A DNA stretch of 64,000 nt, from contig JAWWNJ010000241.1 in NCBI GenBank assembly GCA_037176885.1, positions 1 through 64,000 on the forward strand, in the 5' to 3' direction. This document shows, in pieces, positions 45,040-55,664 of the stretch (positions within the stretch are counted from its first letter, which is position 1; every line of letters starts with the position of its first letter). Made by a program: the position numbers and the translations under genes. The notes beneath the pieces are model-generated. The model had not been told where the DNA came from. It was given only the letters and a program-made list of their open reading frames with translations, and ran no database searches. This stretch comes from Favolaschia claudopus. Its lineage: Eukaryota; Basidiomycota; Agaricomycetes; Agaricales; Mycenaceae.

Positions 45040-46689
45040 TTAAATTTGCGACGTACGGCAGTGCCTCTTAATCTCTATTGTATATCTTGATTCAACCGCG
45101 AACAGCCTCCTTTCCCTTTGACTTGCGCTTCTCCTCAGCCACAGCCAGCTTATCCTCAGCTGAGTAACGGCCTTGAGATCGTCGTCGTGAATCAGTCCCT
45201 GCTGACTCCAAGAACCTAGACACATGAGCATGCGCCCCGTTTCGGCAGAGAGACGGTTGCGAATGCTTGATATCAATAAACGTCCGCGACTAAATTGACG
45301 CTCAACGTAGACAGACGTTGCTGCAGCGCGTGGATTAATATTTACGATTGACAAAGAACATGGAAAGTACTCACGCCGGACAGAGAGGTAGTCACGGGCC
45401 ATGCGCGATAGAACAGGGTACTCCTTGGCCTTGAGATACCACCATTGAAGTACATCGGTGACGCCTAGGCCTCGCTCGCGGTCCTCCCCCAAATACATCG
45501 CAAGTTCGTTCATAGCGGCTTTCACAGTCCGAACTGCGTTTTCATCGTCGACATCCATTAAGTCAAACATGTTGGTCGAAGTCTGTCAAGAAGGTTAGCG
45601 GATACGAACGACACGATATTCAATATACCGATTCAGTCGCCACAGTAATTAGTTCGATATCGGAGTCGTCTCTGACACCAGCAGCATCATAAGCTGCCTG
45701 GTATTCTTCGAACACCTCCTCGAGTTCCGATTTGGCGGACGTAATATCACATTCATCCCAGTCGTTGTCTGTGAGATATTCCAACTTGTAGCGCGGGTGG
45801 AGGACTGCAGAAAATTGTCAGACGGCGTGGTTAGCGTGTAAGAGAAAATGATGGGACGAACTCAAAGCAATGCGGTAGACCCGAGTGTAATAGGCGGAAG
45901 CATAATATCGATTGAGGGTTTTCTTTGCAGAGAGAAGTGCCGTCTTGATAGGCGTAGAGAATGTCTTTGTTTGTCCGCTTGCTTGTTTAAGCACTGCAGT
46001 GGCCAACATCGAGTCGATCTTATCCATTGCTGGAATTACTGTAGCAAGGGTAGCCGAGTCGCGGGAGAAAAACAGCGTGGCGTCTTTGAAGGACTTGAAA
46101 ATGCTTCCGCATGGTAGAAGGCATAGATTGTACTGCTCCATGCCTTCTTGGCTGCAACTACGCCGATGTTAAAATACGGAAACGAATAAGCGTGATTCAA
46201 AATTACTCACCTAGGTTCTCCTTGTCCTTCTCTTCCCGCGAAATACTCCCAGTGACTTCAACGGAGTCCGAGTCGGAATTACTGCCGTCCTTCGACGATG
46301 CGGAGCCACTCGAGCGAACAGGGCAGGTTTCAGAGTTGTCGGCATCAACGTTGAATTGAAAGGAGCCTGTAGACCATATAAATGCTCAAACACGCGAAGC
46401 GAAAAGAGAGGTGACTTACTTTGGTCCGAAACCGTGGACTGTTGACTGGAGAGGGAAGAGTTGGAGGAACGGGAAGTTAACCTAGTGGTAGAGCGAGTCT
46501 GGCGAGCATTCGGTGTGTCGCTTTGAGCACCGCGTCTAGAGCTCTTCTTTGGGGTGAGGAAGTTGACGGCTTTGGCGGTGGCTTTACGGTAGTTTTGACT
46601 TTACGAGCGACGTCGCCGGCCAGAGATGAAACAGACGAACGAGAACTGCTGGGAGAAGAGGTGCGTTGCCGCTTGTTCGCCGGCATTGC
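45040..46689 (-). pseudogene. hAT transposase with internal deletion
   Basis: Read on the minus strand: a basic N-terminus from 46689 (MPANKRQRTSSPSSSRSSVS); an exon with acidic/serine-rich sequence; AAKKAWSSTIYAFYHAE, which in hAT proteins starts the BED-like zinc finger; then directly FKDATLFFSRDSATLATVIP and KKTLNRYYA, normally several hundred residues later. LHPRYKLEYL, and ARDYLSV with VYVERQFSRGRLLISSIRNR and LGSWSQQGLI, the C-terminal dimerisation domain, follow through short introns (one, GTGAGT to CTGCAG, lies near 45370-45310). The BED finger remainder and the catalytic domain are thus deleted, so this is non-autonomous. A likely terminal region lies at 46915-47060. Confidence 0.75.
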
Positions 46690-46914
46690 GAAGAATCAAA
46701 ACTGCGACACAATGGTAGTCGAATGCGCAAGTCGGGGACTTCCAGCAGGCCTTAAGAGGGCGAAAATCATTTCTAGCAAATTCGTAAAGCCCCACAAAAA
46801 TTGAAATTTGATGGAGTGTGGGTCACTGGGTGGAGCGGACGCCTTACAGGTCAATGACTCGTCATAACGGAAACTCGGTAGATTTACATCCGAGCGCCTT
46901 TGGCGTCTATCAAA

Positions 46915-47060
46915 TACTGCCGCGTCCGAATTTCGGGCCGCGGGTTCGCGCGGGTGCGGCGGGTTTGCGCGGGTAGCTCCGACGCAACCCGTACTCGTAC
47001 CCGCAGTGACCCGTACCGCGACCCGCTGCGGGTCACCCCACCCGTGACGATCACTAGTAC
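46915..47060. repeat. Putative hAT terminal region with GGGTxGCGGGT words
   Basis: Clustered CGGGT/ACCCG words end in CCCGTGACGATCACTA at about 47058; inward this reads TAGTGATCGTCACGGG, a TAGTG-type hAT terminus. It lies upstream of the truncated hAT transposase in the orientation expected of its 5' end. The partner 3' end was not found. Confidence 0.5.
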
Positions 47061-47061
47061 T

Positions 47062-47829
47062 ACTCCGTAGTGTGCCGGCTTTTTAACTACGCCGTGTAAC
47101 TTGTACCATTGTCTGACTATCTCTCTGTCACACTTTTATTATCGCCTCTCATTCCAATTTCATACCACCATCTATTGAGATTACAATAACAACAAGTTAC
47201 TGCTGCATATCCAGAGCTTTTCACGGGTTTCATCGCTTTATTCGACAAAATTCGCTGATATATGCATGCAGACGTGCACAAAATCAATCCTTCGCGCAAG
47301 CAAGGTACCTTCCGACGCAGTCGGAGCTTCCTAGTGACTGTTACATCCCAAAACGGGTCGAGGGCCTCAAATAGCTCATTTTGAATCCTAAAAAAAAAAA
47401 AAGCGGTGACGAGGCTGGTTTGCGACATTAAGACAATATTTGCACGATTTTCAAGTTCTTCGTGCTCAAAGCTTTCCACACCGGACATCCATCCAAATAC
47501 GGTAATTTCTCGTTTTCACCTTGAATCCGACGACTGTAGGGAGAATCTCTTGGTCGAGAGTTAGTAGATACTACCCTCAGCCAAGCAGTCCACTCACTGG
47601 TGTCATGTCGCGTGCGGCGGCATCGAAGTCGCGTCAAGGCGCGGTTGCCATTATGTCCCAAAATAGGTGCTTATATAATAACGCAGGACGCCGCTTCGAA
47701 GGCGTGGTAACTATCAGACTATGTGGGGATTGAGGAGGCGGGCGGAGGCGTCGCATCTCGCCCAGCGGCGCTAAGCGAGCACATGGCCGTAAAAGGTAAG
47801 AAATCCTCATACAGTGCCAAGCATCACAT
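47062..47829. other. No gene recognised
   Basis: A 123-codon minus-strand frame (47488-47117) has no motif; an A-run lies at about 47388-47401. Confidence 0.4.
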
Positions 47830-48450
47830 CATGGTTCCTTTTTTGGCAGGGAACGGCATCAAAAGTTGAACTCGAAACTACATTATGCCGTCATCACCAT
47901 TCAACTTAAAAACAGTGTAAAACGTCTCTATGGATGTGTAGCAACTCATCTTGGCAATTGAACACGTTTTTGTATTTTCACCTCCGAAAAAGTGAATCAA
48001 ACCCTAATGATAGCTGATGCCATCATCAAATTCCCATATCGGTTAGGGTTAAGGTCACGTGCGTCCCGGACTTTGCCGCCCCAACGTTCGGCGGATCACC
48101 CAGGTAGGTCAGAGCAGACTCGGCTACACTCGGCTACCACTTTTTCTGGGTTTCTGCATGACGAACACATCTAGACACATCTGGCCTCAATCCATCCAAA
48201 ATTAGAGCCAAAAGCATGATTTTATTTTAGACGCGGAAAAAGTGAAACACCGTGGGAAAAAGTGAGTTCTCGACGCCAAACGCATTCTTTTGGTCGGTTT
48301 CCTTCCTTAAGAAAATCAGAAATAAATCACAAAAATTTATGTTCGGCCGAAAAAGCAGTGTTGGAGAAGTGATGCTTGGTACTGTATTTGGAGTTGAGGG
48401 AAGCAGTGGTGGTGGTGCGAAGGAAAGGAGTGGTCGTTTGTTTGTGTTGT
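47830..48450 (-). repeat. Repeat family R, copy 1 (no insertions)
   Basis: Matches 54720-55880 in inverted orientation over most of its length: GGCAGGGAACGGCATCAAAA, TATGCCGTCATCAC, AACCCTAATGAT, GTGAAACACCGTGGGAAAAA and GTGTTGGAGAAGTGATG. It lacks the two insertions present in copy 2 and so serves as an empty-site reference. Coding content was not recognised; termini are undefined. Confidence 0.7.
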
Positions 48451-49356
48451 TTGTCCGTCTCAAATCTCTGCGCGTCACGCTCTTCCGCAAATCCAGTGGC
48501 ATTCAAAATCAATTACTGTACCATTTCATTCAATTCGTATGTCACGCGTCACAAGGCCGATTTTTTACGAATATTTTCGTACCTGTCACGGGTCACCAAG
48601 GCCTCTTATGAATGTGCCAGATAAGTCACAAAATCAGCGGAAAATTGCCCAAAAATCGAATTTTTCGCTCAGACAGGCTTTTCTTCCATCGAATGGCATC
48701 CCGAAGTCCGTTTTGATGTTTGAGTCCTGAATATGGTCTGGGTAGCTCTGATTTTGGCCATTTTCCGTGTATTTTACAGGCAAACCCACTGAAATCAACG
48801 AAATTCCGCTCAAACCCAATTGTTCTCCGTTTTCTGCCCTTCGCCGGGCTGTAGGCTCTCCGGGAATGGTGGATAAGGCAAAGGGTGTGTTCTGAGCCAT
48901 TTATGAAATTTTTTAGGTGTCACGGTCCTTCAGAGGCATTTAAGAAAACCAAAGTTCGAATATTTGGGTCACGCGTCACAGGCGGGGAGAATTGATCGAA
49001 ATGGTACAGTACTAGTTATTCAGCGACATATACTATCATTATCTACCCTCCTCATTAACCGGGATCAACAACAAGGACAAATCGGAGGTGAAATATGCGC
49101 GACCTGTTTTCACACTATTTCGTCGGTAATGAACTTGGTGGGAGTTAAGCTGTGGATGAGAGGGGCCATTTTGGGGTGTTGTCGAATTCGCGGGCGAAAG
49201 AGACTGAGGAAGGGATCGAAAAGCAACATGGCCCTTTCTAGTTTGCCGCACGTTGTGGCAACGTTTTTTGCGTCGTGTGGTCGTCGTGTTGTTGTCGTGG
49301 ACTCTGGTCGTGGCTGCGTTTATACCACGTGACGTTGTAATTGGGGGAGCTTGCTC
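48451..49356. other. No gene recognised
   Basis: Several overlapping open frames under 145 codons, none with a motif. Confidence 0.4.
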
Positions 49357-49816
49357 GGGAACTTCTCCATTCCGAGGGTGATGGCAAAACGGTCCAGATT
49401 CCCACGGTGGGTCATTGTTCTCCCTTCCCCAGGGGGAAATCCCTCGGCCGGGAAAACGCGTTTTCGGCACCCAGAAAAGCCTCGGAATGACCGATTTTTC
49501 CGAGCCGGCAACCCCGCCATTCCAAGGGTGATGGCAAATCGGTCGAGATTCCCACGCTTCTTATCAATCTCCAAGGGGAAAACCCTCGGCCGGGAAAACG
49601 CGTTTTCGGCATCCAAAAAGCCCTCGAAATGACCGATTTTTCGTGGATGGAAAAATCGGTCATTCCGAGGCTGGGAACTTCTCCATTCCGAGGGTGATGG
49701 CAAAACGGTCCAGATTCCCACGGTGGGTCATTGTTCTCCCTTCCCCAGGGGGAAATCCCTCGGCCGGGAAAACGCGTTTTCGGCACCCAGAAAAGCCTCG
49801 GAATGACCGATTTTTC
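49357..49816. mobile_element. Cluster of three copies of the GAAAAATCGGTC MITE family
   Basis: Blocks 49357-49500 and 49673-49816 are identical over 144 bp. The block between (49508-49643) is a diverged member identical, inverted, to the MITE at 37399-37534. The third copy is complete: it has a 22-bp perfect inverted repeat (GAAAAATCGGTCATTCCGAG at 49650 and its complement ending 49816). The first copy lacks its left arm. Confidence 0.85.
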
Positions 49817-49828
49817 GGATAGCGTTTA

Positions 49829-50195
49829 CAGCCGTTTTGGAAACAATATACGGGTTTTGATTGAGTGGTGCTCGTTCGTTTGTGCTTACCTTTGTTTTGC
49901 TTCCCATCACCAGCTCCACTTCAGCCGAATTTGAGTCTTTGCTTCCGCCACCCAGAGAACACCGGAAAAAACAGGGGGTTAACGGAACTGAGGATTAAGA
50001 CTCAGCTGCTACTTGCCCAGAGCTCGACACGGCCATGACTTGCGAGCAAGGGCAAAAACAAGGGACCAACGGCAATTGATGCGGTACGGCAACGCCCCAC
50101 AGAGTGGTGCTCCATGACAGAATGGTCAACAAACGTAAGCACAAACGAACGAGCACCACTCAATCAAAACCCGTATATTGTTTCCAAAACGGCTG
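49829..50195. mobile_element. Tc1/mariner-type MITE, 367 bp, long perfect TIR
   Basis: Terminal inverted repeats of about 63 bp without a mismatch, outer part CAGCCGTTTTGGAAACAATA; TA flanks both ends (49827-49828, 50196-50197). The loop contains no coding motif. Perfect arms imply a young insertion or arm-to-arm conversion. It sits 12 bp from the end of the MITE cluster. Confidence 0.93.
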
Positions 50196-50289
50196 TAGTG
50201 CCCGCTCCCAGCACCTGTCGAACTCTGACGGCAACAGGCACAACCAAGGGGGGGAGCTGCTAGCAATAGATACATCGTCCTAGACGAGG

Positions 50290-51708
50290 GTGCGCACGAC
50301 CTTCACAAGCCCCGAATCCTATGCCTGCGAAATACTAAAGCTCCCCGCAGACGTCAATATGGATAACGAAAATAGCGAGGACAAACAGAACCCCCAACAC
50401 AAACCTATTCCGGAGACGTCCCCCCGCCGCTCACTGTCCCCTCGCCGCACGCACTCCCCCGATGACCGCAACACCCCGGACGATGACGACCCCTCCAGGA
50501 AGGGAAAGCAGGTTGTGCCCCCACCGCGCGAGGACCCCTCACCGCCCAGACCCTTCTCCATCCCCTCCGAAGCCCGCTTCCTAGCCCGTTTCCCCACGCA
50601 TCAAGCGGAAAATCCGCACCGGAAGCTAAAACTCTTCGACCAAATCGTAACGAACACGGGAGACCTCTTCCTGTCCACCCCGCGGGTCACCTTCCAAAAA
50701 AATCTAGGTTCCTTCGACACGATCGTAATTGACGGGAAGAATGCCTTCGCCAATGTCCCCCAGGACTTCATTGACAACATGAAGAAAAACCCCGCCGAAT
50801 TTGCCCTGATCATCCCTTTCCTCGGCGGACCCCATCTCTTTGCTATCTATGGGGACGAGAACCCAGTCAGCGACATCTCCAACGTCATCTACGATGCAGG
50901 ACTCGCCGCCGAAGACAGCCTCGAGATCTTACCCATCGCCCCTGACAAAGAGCGCATACATACATACATGGCTCGTACTCCGCCCCCTTCATCCTAGTCT
51001 TGAATGCGCCGGCCTACACAGTCGAACGCCTCTGTGAAATAGGCTTATTCCCCCACGACGCTGATCTCGTGTTCTCCTGACTGTAGAACCTGGGTCATCG
51101 GACTCTGGGAGCTTGCCGCAGGCGGAGGAAATCCCAAAAACGGAAACCGCTTTCGGTGGGCGCTAGCGGAGCTCATCATGACCAATTCCGACATCGCCAG
51201 AGCCTTCGAACGGGCGACTGGCGGACTGAACGCGCCTCCTCGGGTTCGCCCGCACCATCTCTGTCCGCTGGAACCAGCACTCAAAACACTGGTGTGCCTA
51301 CGCAAAGCCCTGCACCGACGAGTACGAAGGATGGGAGGCGGTTCGCGCAGCCATCCGCAAACACCGCCTCAAACACGCCGCCTCCATGGTGGTCTTCGAA
51401 CCCGTCGCGGGCGGCCGCGACGCACCGTGGTGCCAGAACTGCAAGGGTGATGATCACTTGCACTGGGGGTGCCCGCCCGTAAAGGACGGCGATAACGATG
51501 ACTGGTGGGGAAACCTGCCACAGGCCTCTCCTCGGTCAAGGAGGGGATCCTGGCTAAGCAGTGGAAACACAGCAGCAACCGTTCAAGTGGTGCCCCCGTA
51601 ACCAGCGCTGCACGCACCACCAACACGTCTAAGAAGGCCGGAGGGAGCGGCAGCAGCTCAAACAGGAACGCCGGACGAAACAACTCGCAGAGGGGCGGCA
51701 GACGCTAA
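50290..51708 (+). pseudogene. Gag/ORF1-like protein with CCHC knuckle, frameshifted
   Basis: 50290-50997 reads an open frame with a proline/serine/acidic N-terminus (SPRRSLSPRRTHSPDDRN) and a globular middle. It ends in RTPPPSS, but one base shift in a C-run near 50986 gives FILVLNAPAYTVERLCEIGLF in continuation. After about 51080, RTWVIGLWELAAGGG follows in another frame, then FARTISVRWNQHSKHWCAYA and a knuckle CQNCKGDDHLHWGC (C-X2-C-X4-H-X4-C). The tail is basic and Gly/Ser/Asn-rich. The layout is that of a retroelement nucleic-acid-binding protein (Gag or LINE ORF1); no RT lies downstream because another element follows. A splice junction at TGTAG near 51085 is possible, but at least two frame breaks remain. 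Confidence 0.55.
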
Positions 51709-52268
51709 GCGCTGTAACCGTACGATACACACTGCCGCATAGACGATACGAGTGGATACGATACGGCAGAATATGGATACAGATACGATACGGTCGCGGC
51801 GTATTCCACCGTATCTGATTATGATTACGGCTTGATTTTCCCGCTTAAAATGGCCTGCCGGCCGACTCTGGAAGGGTCAAATCAGTATCAATCAACACCA
51901 ATATCTGTTGCCGATTGGTCGGAGGGCCAGGGCATGGATTTTCGCAGTGTTTCGGGCATCCCGGCCTGATGATCGCTTTTGGCATTCTCCGAATCCAATG
52001 ATCTTGTACGGAGATCTCACTTTATGAGGGTATGAAGTGATTAGGGACGATCTGGGTGGGAAGTGAACCCAAGGGGCATATTTCTTGCACCGCGGCTGTG
52101 TGTTTTGTTTCTGGAGAAAAATAATCAGATATATTAAAATATAATCTGCAAAATACGGATACGATACGATACAGATACGATACGCCGCCGGAGAGTTCAA
52201 AAAATACGACGAAAGAATATGGATACGATACGGAAAATTCATATCGTATCGTAATTATGGCCAGCACT
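51709..52268. mobile_element. hAT-like remnant with GATACGATAC subterminal repeats
   Basis: The right end reads inward TAGTGCTGGCCATAATTACG and is followed by many GATACGATAC words; a similar GATACGAT-rich block and a related end (TAAGCGCTGTAACCG) lie at 51709-51800. The 8 bp on either side do not match, so one end may be eroded. No transposase is present. Confidence 0.55.
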
Positions 52269-52480
52269 AGGATGGATATCCCACGTTATATCCGAATTTT
52301 TAACCAGCCCTTGCGTCCCCAGAGCGAATTTTTCATTCGAATCGGACCAGGGTGCGGCCAGATTTTGGGCATAATTTATCCCAATTGAATTTTTTGCCGG
52401 CAGGCATCATAGGTGGTTGTCGGGGGTCCTCCATCGGCTTTAATCGGTTTGCCATCACTTTTAGTGCGTATTGATCACGT

Positions 52481-52675
52481 TATGCATTATGCATCCGCCG
52501 CAACACCACATAAATTCCACACTACTTACTCTACACTCCGAGACTATACTCTACCAACCCCGGACGAATCCCTCCTACTTACCTCTCCCCTTATTTATCG
52601 CCCTTCGGGCACCGCGTCTTAGTAGATAGTGTACTTGTTGCGGTATAAAAATGCTGATACAAAAAAAAAAAAAAA
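52481..52675 (+). mobile_element. Short poly-A retroposon with 13-bp TSD
   Basis: The insertion ends in a run of 15 A (52661-52675). The 13-mer GTATTGATCACGT stands immediately before it (52468-52480) and immediately after it (52676-52688). This is the signature of target-primed reverse transcription. The body contains a CGCCCTTCGGGC hairpin near the 3' end, and no tRNA-like A/B boxes were seen, so it is either a SINE of other origin or a very short LINE 3' end. It lies 3 bp upstream of the first ATG of the F-box gene. Confidence 0.9.
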
Positions 52676-52690
52676 GTATTGATCACGTGC

Positions 52691-54605
52691 ATGCCACGCT
52701 CACTCTCCGCCACGATGATCGACGCTCCATTTGCTCTTCCTAGTCTCAATCTAACCCATTCTCCCTTTCATGAAGTACTTAACACCAACTACGTTCCTAA
52801 TGATGCTGAGATCGAGCTAATCGGTGCTCATCTGGCTCCCCACGACGCTGAACTATCCCGCCTCGAGTCTATCATAGCCGCCCTCGCAATCCAGCGAGAT
52901 CGAGTCCTCAACTACGTCGCCCCACACCGCGCACTCACTTCTAAAGGTCGTCGCATCCCGCAGGATATTAGAGAGGTTGCGCAAAAGCCATACGAGCCAT
53001 CTGGTGGCTTTTGGCGTGTGCGCAGCCGATGGCTCCAATGGCTGCTGATCTTGGGCATTCTGTTCACAACTACATCAAAACCATCTGTGCTTATCTAGAT
53101 AAAGCCCGGTGATGAACTGCGGACCTTCGTGACGGGCAATACCCAGACAGTGAGGGAGAGACCACTCAAGCAGAGAAACTGTTGTTGATGCCATAAATTA
53201 ACCGTGGATTCTGGTGATTTGAGGAAGCCCATGACAGCTACTACACACTCTGCGGATATGTTGCATACAATATAGGTATGATGCTTAAACGTCCAAGAAT
53301 TAGGAGCCATATGCTGCGCACACGCCCAAAGCCATCTGGTGGCTCGTATGGCTTTTGCGCAAACAGGTTATTCTCGAGCAAATTTTTCTTGCTTGCCTTC
53401 CGACTCATCGGAATGCTCTCATGCATTCGACCGAGCCGCCCTTGGTGTTGGCGCGTGTGTGCAGCTCTTGGAGATTCATAGCCTTTTCCACCCCAAAATT
53501 GTGGGCTTCTCTCCATATCCCTGCGAACACTATCGGCACTAGAGCAAAGATGGTGGCGATGGTAGAATGGCTTGAGCGATCAGCTCCTCACCCTTTGATG
53601 TTGTCTGTGAACATCGCGAATTCCTTTGAAACCTCAGTTCTATCGTCCCTTCTCCCATTCGCCCACCGGTGGTCAAGACTTCGTCTGTCAATGCCGAACA
53701 TCCATACCCTTTTCTTGCTTTCCAACGCTTCCGGACCACTGTTGACTGATCTGGACATTGTTTTTGCCCCACGGTGGTACTCGGATTTGACTTTCCGGGG
53801 TTTTCCAGCAATCCGTCGGATGTCAATATCAGGGGATGGTCTGGCTGGTGTTCCAACGTCGATGTTGATTGATCGCCCGGTGCATGTGACGCACCTGAAC
53901 CTCAGCGACACCATTAAGAATCCTCCTCAGCATACCCGTTCTTACTTATCGAGTCCAGGAATCTACGAGCTCGTCAAAATGTGCCAAAATCAGCTTATTT
54001 CCCTCCAAATATCTACTTGGGGATTTGACGGGCTGGGACTGCACGACTCTCTGAGTGTAGTTCGAGCACCCTGTCTTCAGTTCCTCTCCATCACAACTGC
54101 GGAAGATTACTGTTATTCGCGGGAACTTGCAATCCTGCTGGTGCATCTACAATTGCCGCAGCTCAATTCCCTCCATCTCCCATCTTATAACAGAAGAACC
54201 CGTCAATTTGACAACTTAGTGCTTCACCTGACCCAACACTCGCCATCCCTTTGTGATGTTGACTTTGGGATGGAATCCAATTCATTACCGGATGCTCTTA
54301 GCGTTTTGATCACGCAACTATCGCCAACTCTCCGCCGCTTAACAATCCGCAAAACCACTCTGTATTACGCGGAGACCACGGAGTGGCCACTCGATCTTGC
54401 GGCGTTTGCGCCCAGGGCAATCCTTCCCAATCTGTGGTCATTGGAGACACTGCAGATCCTTGGCGGGGTCAAAGTGACTAACCAATCCGCATGGATAGAG
54501 TTTGTCAACGCCCATCTGGAGTATAAAACCTCGTTGCGGAATTTTCGTCTCTCGATTCTAGGTGAACCTCCAATAGACCAGAAGCCTTCCGTGGAATGGA
54601 CGTAG
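52691..54605 (+). CDS. F-box / LRR-type protein gene, interrupted by a MITE
   Basis: Exon 1 (ATG 52691 or 52715 to 52975) encodes a short helical segment (HDAELSRLESIIAALAIQRD) and RRIPQDI. The continuation ILEQIFLACLPTHRN and PLVLARVCSSWRFIAFSTP then LWASLHI, the F-box signature common in Agaricomycetes, begins at 53367 and stays open to the TAG at 54605. The downstream part is leucine-rich (QLPQLNSLHLPSYN and similar), as in LRR F-box adaptors that bring substrates to SCF ubiquitin ligases. A Harbinger-type MITE (52971-53367) separates the two parts. If 52976-53366 is spliced (GTTGCG...AAACAG), the frame is restored with three extra residues, giving about 499-507 aa. Without splicing the F-box is broken. 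Targets are unknown. Confidence 0.75.
52971..53367. mobile_element. Harbinger-type MITE, 397 bp, inside the F-box gene
   Basis: Arms of about 60 bp (core TTGCGCAAAAGCCATACGAG) are inverted, and a 3-bp TTA lies on each side (52968-52970, 53368-53370), the preferred PIF/Harbinger target. Removing the element and one TTA gives codons for QDIILEQIF, matching the family. The ends carry a GT (52976) and an AG (53366) able to serve as splice sites. Relatives end at about 3938 and 54828. Confidence 0.85.
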
Positions 54606-54679
54606 CCGTTACCTACACTGTGACCGAGATGTGACTCCCGGGTACTAGTTACGTCTAAACGGCTAGATATGTCAATAGG

Positions 54680-54698
54680 GGTGTGTGTGTGTGTGTGT
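54680..54698. repeat. (GT)n microsatellite
   Basis: About nine GT units in the 3' flank of the F-box gene. Confidence 0.9.
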
Positions 54699-54827
54699 GG
54701 AAAATGTGTGCTTGTAATAATATGTACAGTGCCCACCATCACTTCTCCAACACCACCATTTCATAGTCAAATAATTTTCTGTAATTTATTTCCTTTTTTC
54801 TGGGCCAGGAAACCGGTCAAAAGAATA

Positions 54828-55036
54828 GAGGGTTTGCGAAGAGCCATTGGAGCCATTGGATGGCTACCAATTTCCCCATCAGAGTATTTTGATGGACGAA
54901 AATTCGACATGGGTGTGTCGACAAAGCATCTAGGATGAAATCTGCATCCCGAGTTGGGGAGCAGGTGCTACTCCTCAAACGGAATTTAGAGCTTTGTGGA
55001 GCCATCAGCCATCCAGTGGCTGCATCGCAAAGTCGC
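54828..55036. mobile_element. 209-bp MITE with GAGGGTTTGCGAAGAG end
   Basis: Ends GAGGGTTTGCGAAGAGCC and (complement) GCGACTTTGCGATGCAGCC; TA stands on both sides (54826-54827 and 55037-55038). Copy 1 of repeat R reads straight through at the corresponding point (CTATTCTTTTG next to a CGCATT block). The ends resemble the Harbinger-type MITE in the F-box gene. Confidence 0.7.
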
Positions 55037-55283
55037 TAATGCGATTGGCATTTTTTCCCACGGTGTTTCACTTTTTTCGGGTCTGAAAAAAAGATAAAAC
55101 AGTGTTTTGGACAGGAATTTCGCATGGATTCAACCCAATTCGAGTCCGCGGCACTTCAGAAATGAGTGAAGGCTTCGTAGCCGAGGCTGCCATGCCCCAA
55201 ATAGGTGATTGCACTGAGTTGTGTCTGTTGTGTCGGCAAAGCCCGGGTTTCACGTGACTCTAACCCTGCCTTACCATGGCTGG

Positions 55284-55664
55284 TAGACCGGTGACCGTCT
55301 GTCTATGGAGGCAAGCCTGTCGATAGACAGACCGGTCGATCTGAGTTTGAAATCCGTTGTCAACCCGAGTTACCAAAAAAGGTTATTCATGACAGTGAGT
55401 GACGTCACGAACAAATAAGAACAACACAGACCATTCTGGCTCCTGCACCCTCAAAACTCAAGAATAAACCCCCGGACGAGCACAGAATGACTGTGGCGTA
55501 CAAATCGCTCAGTCACCGCGCAAAAATCTCTTAATTTGAGTAAATAATGGGTGAGTTGCGAATAACCTTTTTTGGTAACCCGATTGACATGGGAATTAAA
55601 ACTCAGATCGACCAGCCTGTGTATCGACGGGTTCGCCCTCATACACAGGCTGGATTCGAGCCTA
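55284..55664. mobile_element. 381-bp palindromic MITE with 9-bp TSD
   Basis: Inner arms of about 100 bp are inverted (CGATCTGAGTTT and GGTTACCAAAAAAGGTTATT blocks) and the ends both begin TAG. CATGGCTGG occurs on both sides (55275-55283, 55665-55673); copy 1 of repeat R lacks the element. A 9-bp duplication fits Mutator-like elements, 8 bp of it would fit hAT. A partial relative lies at 3790. Confidence 0.82.

Noticed and set aside
45022..45041. 20-bp perfect palindrome AATGGGGAAGCTTCCCCATT as a terminator
   Set aside because: It overlaps the end of the hAT pseudogene frame; there is no evidence of a terminator function in this kind of genome.
46915..47060. Telomere-like repeat
   Set aside because: The CGGGT words are irregular and end in a hAT-type TAGTG terminus, and the window is interstitial.
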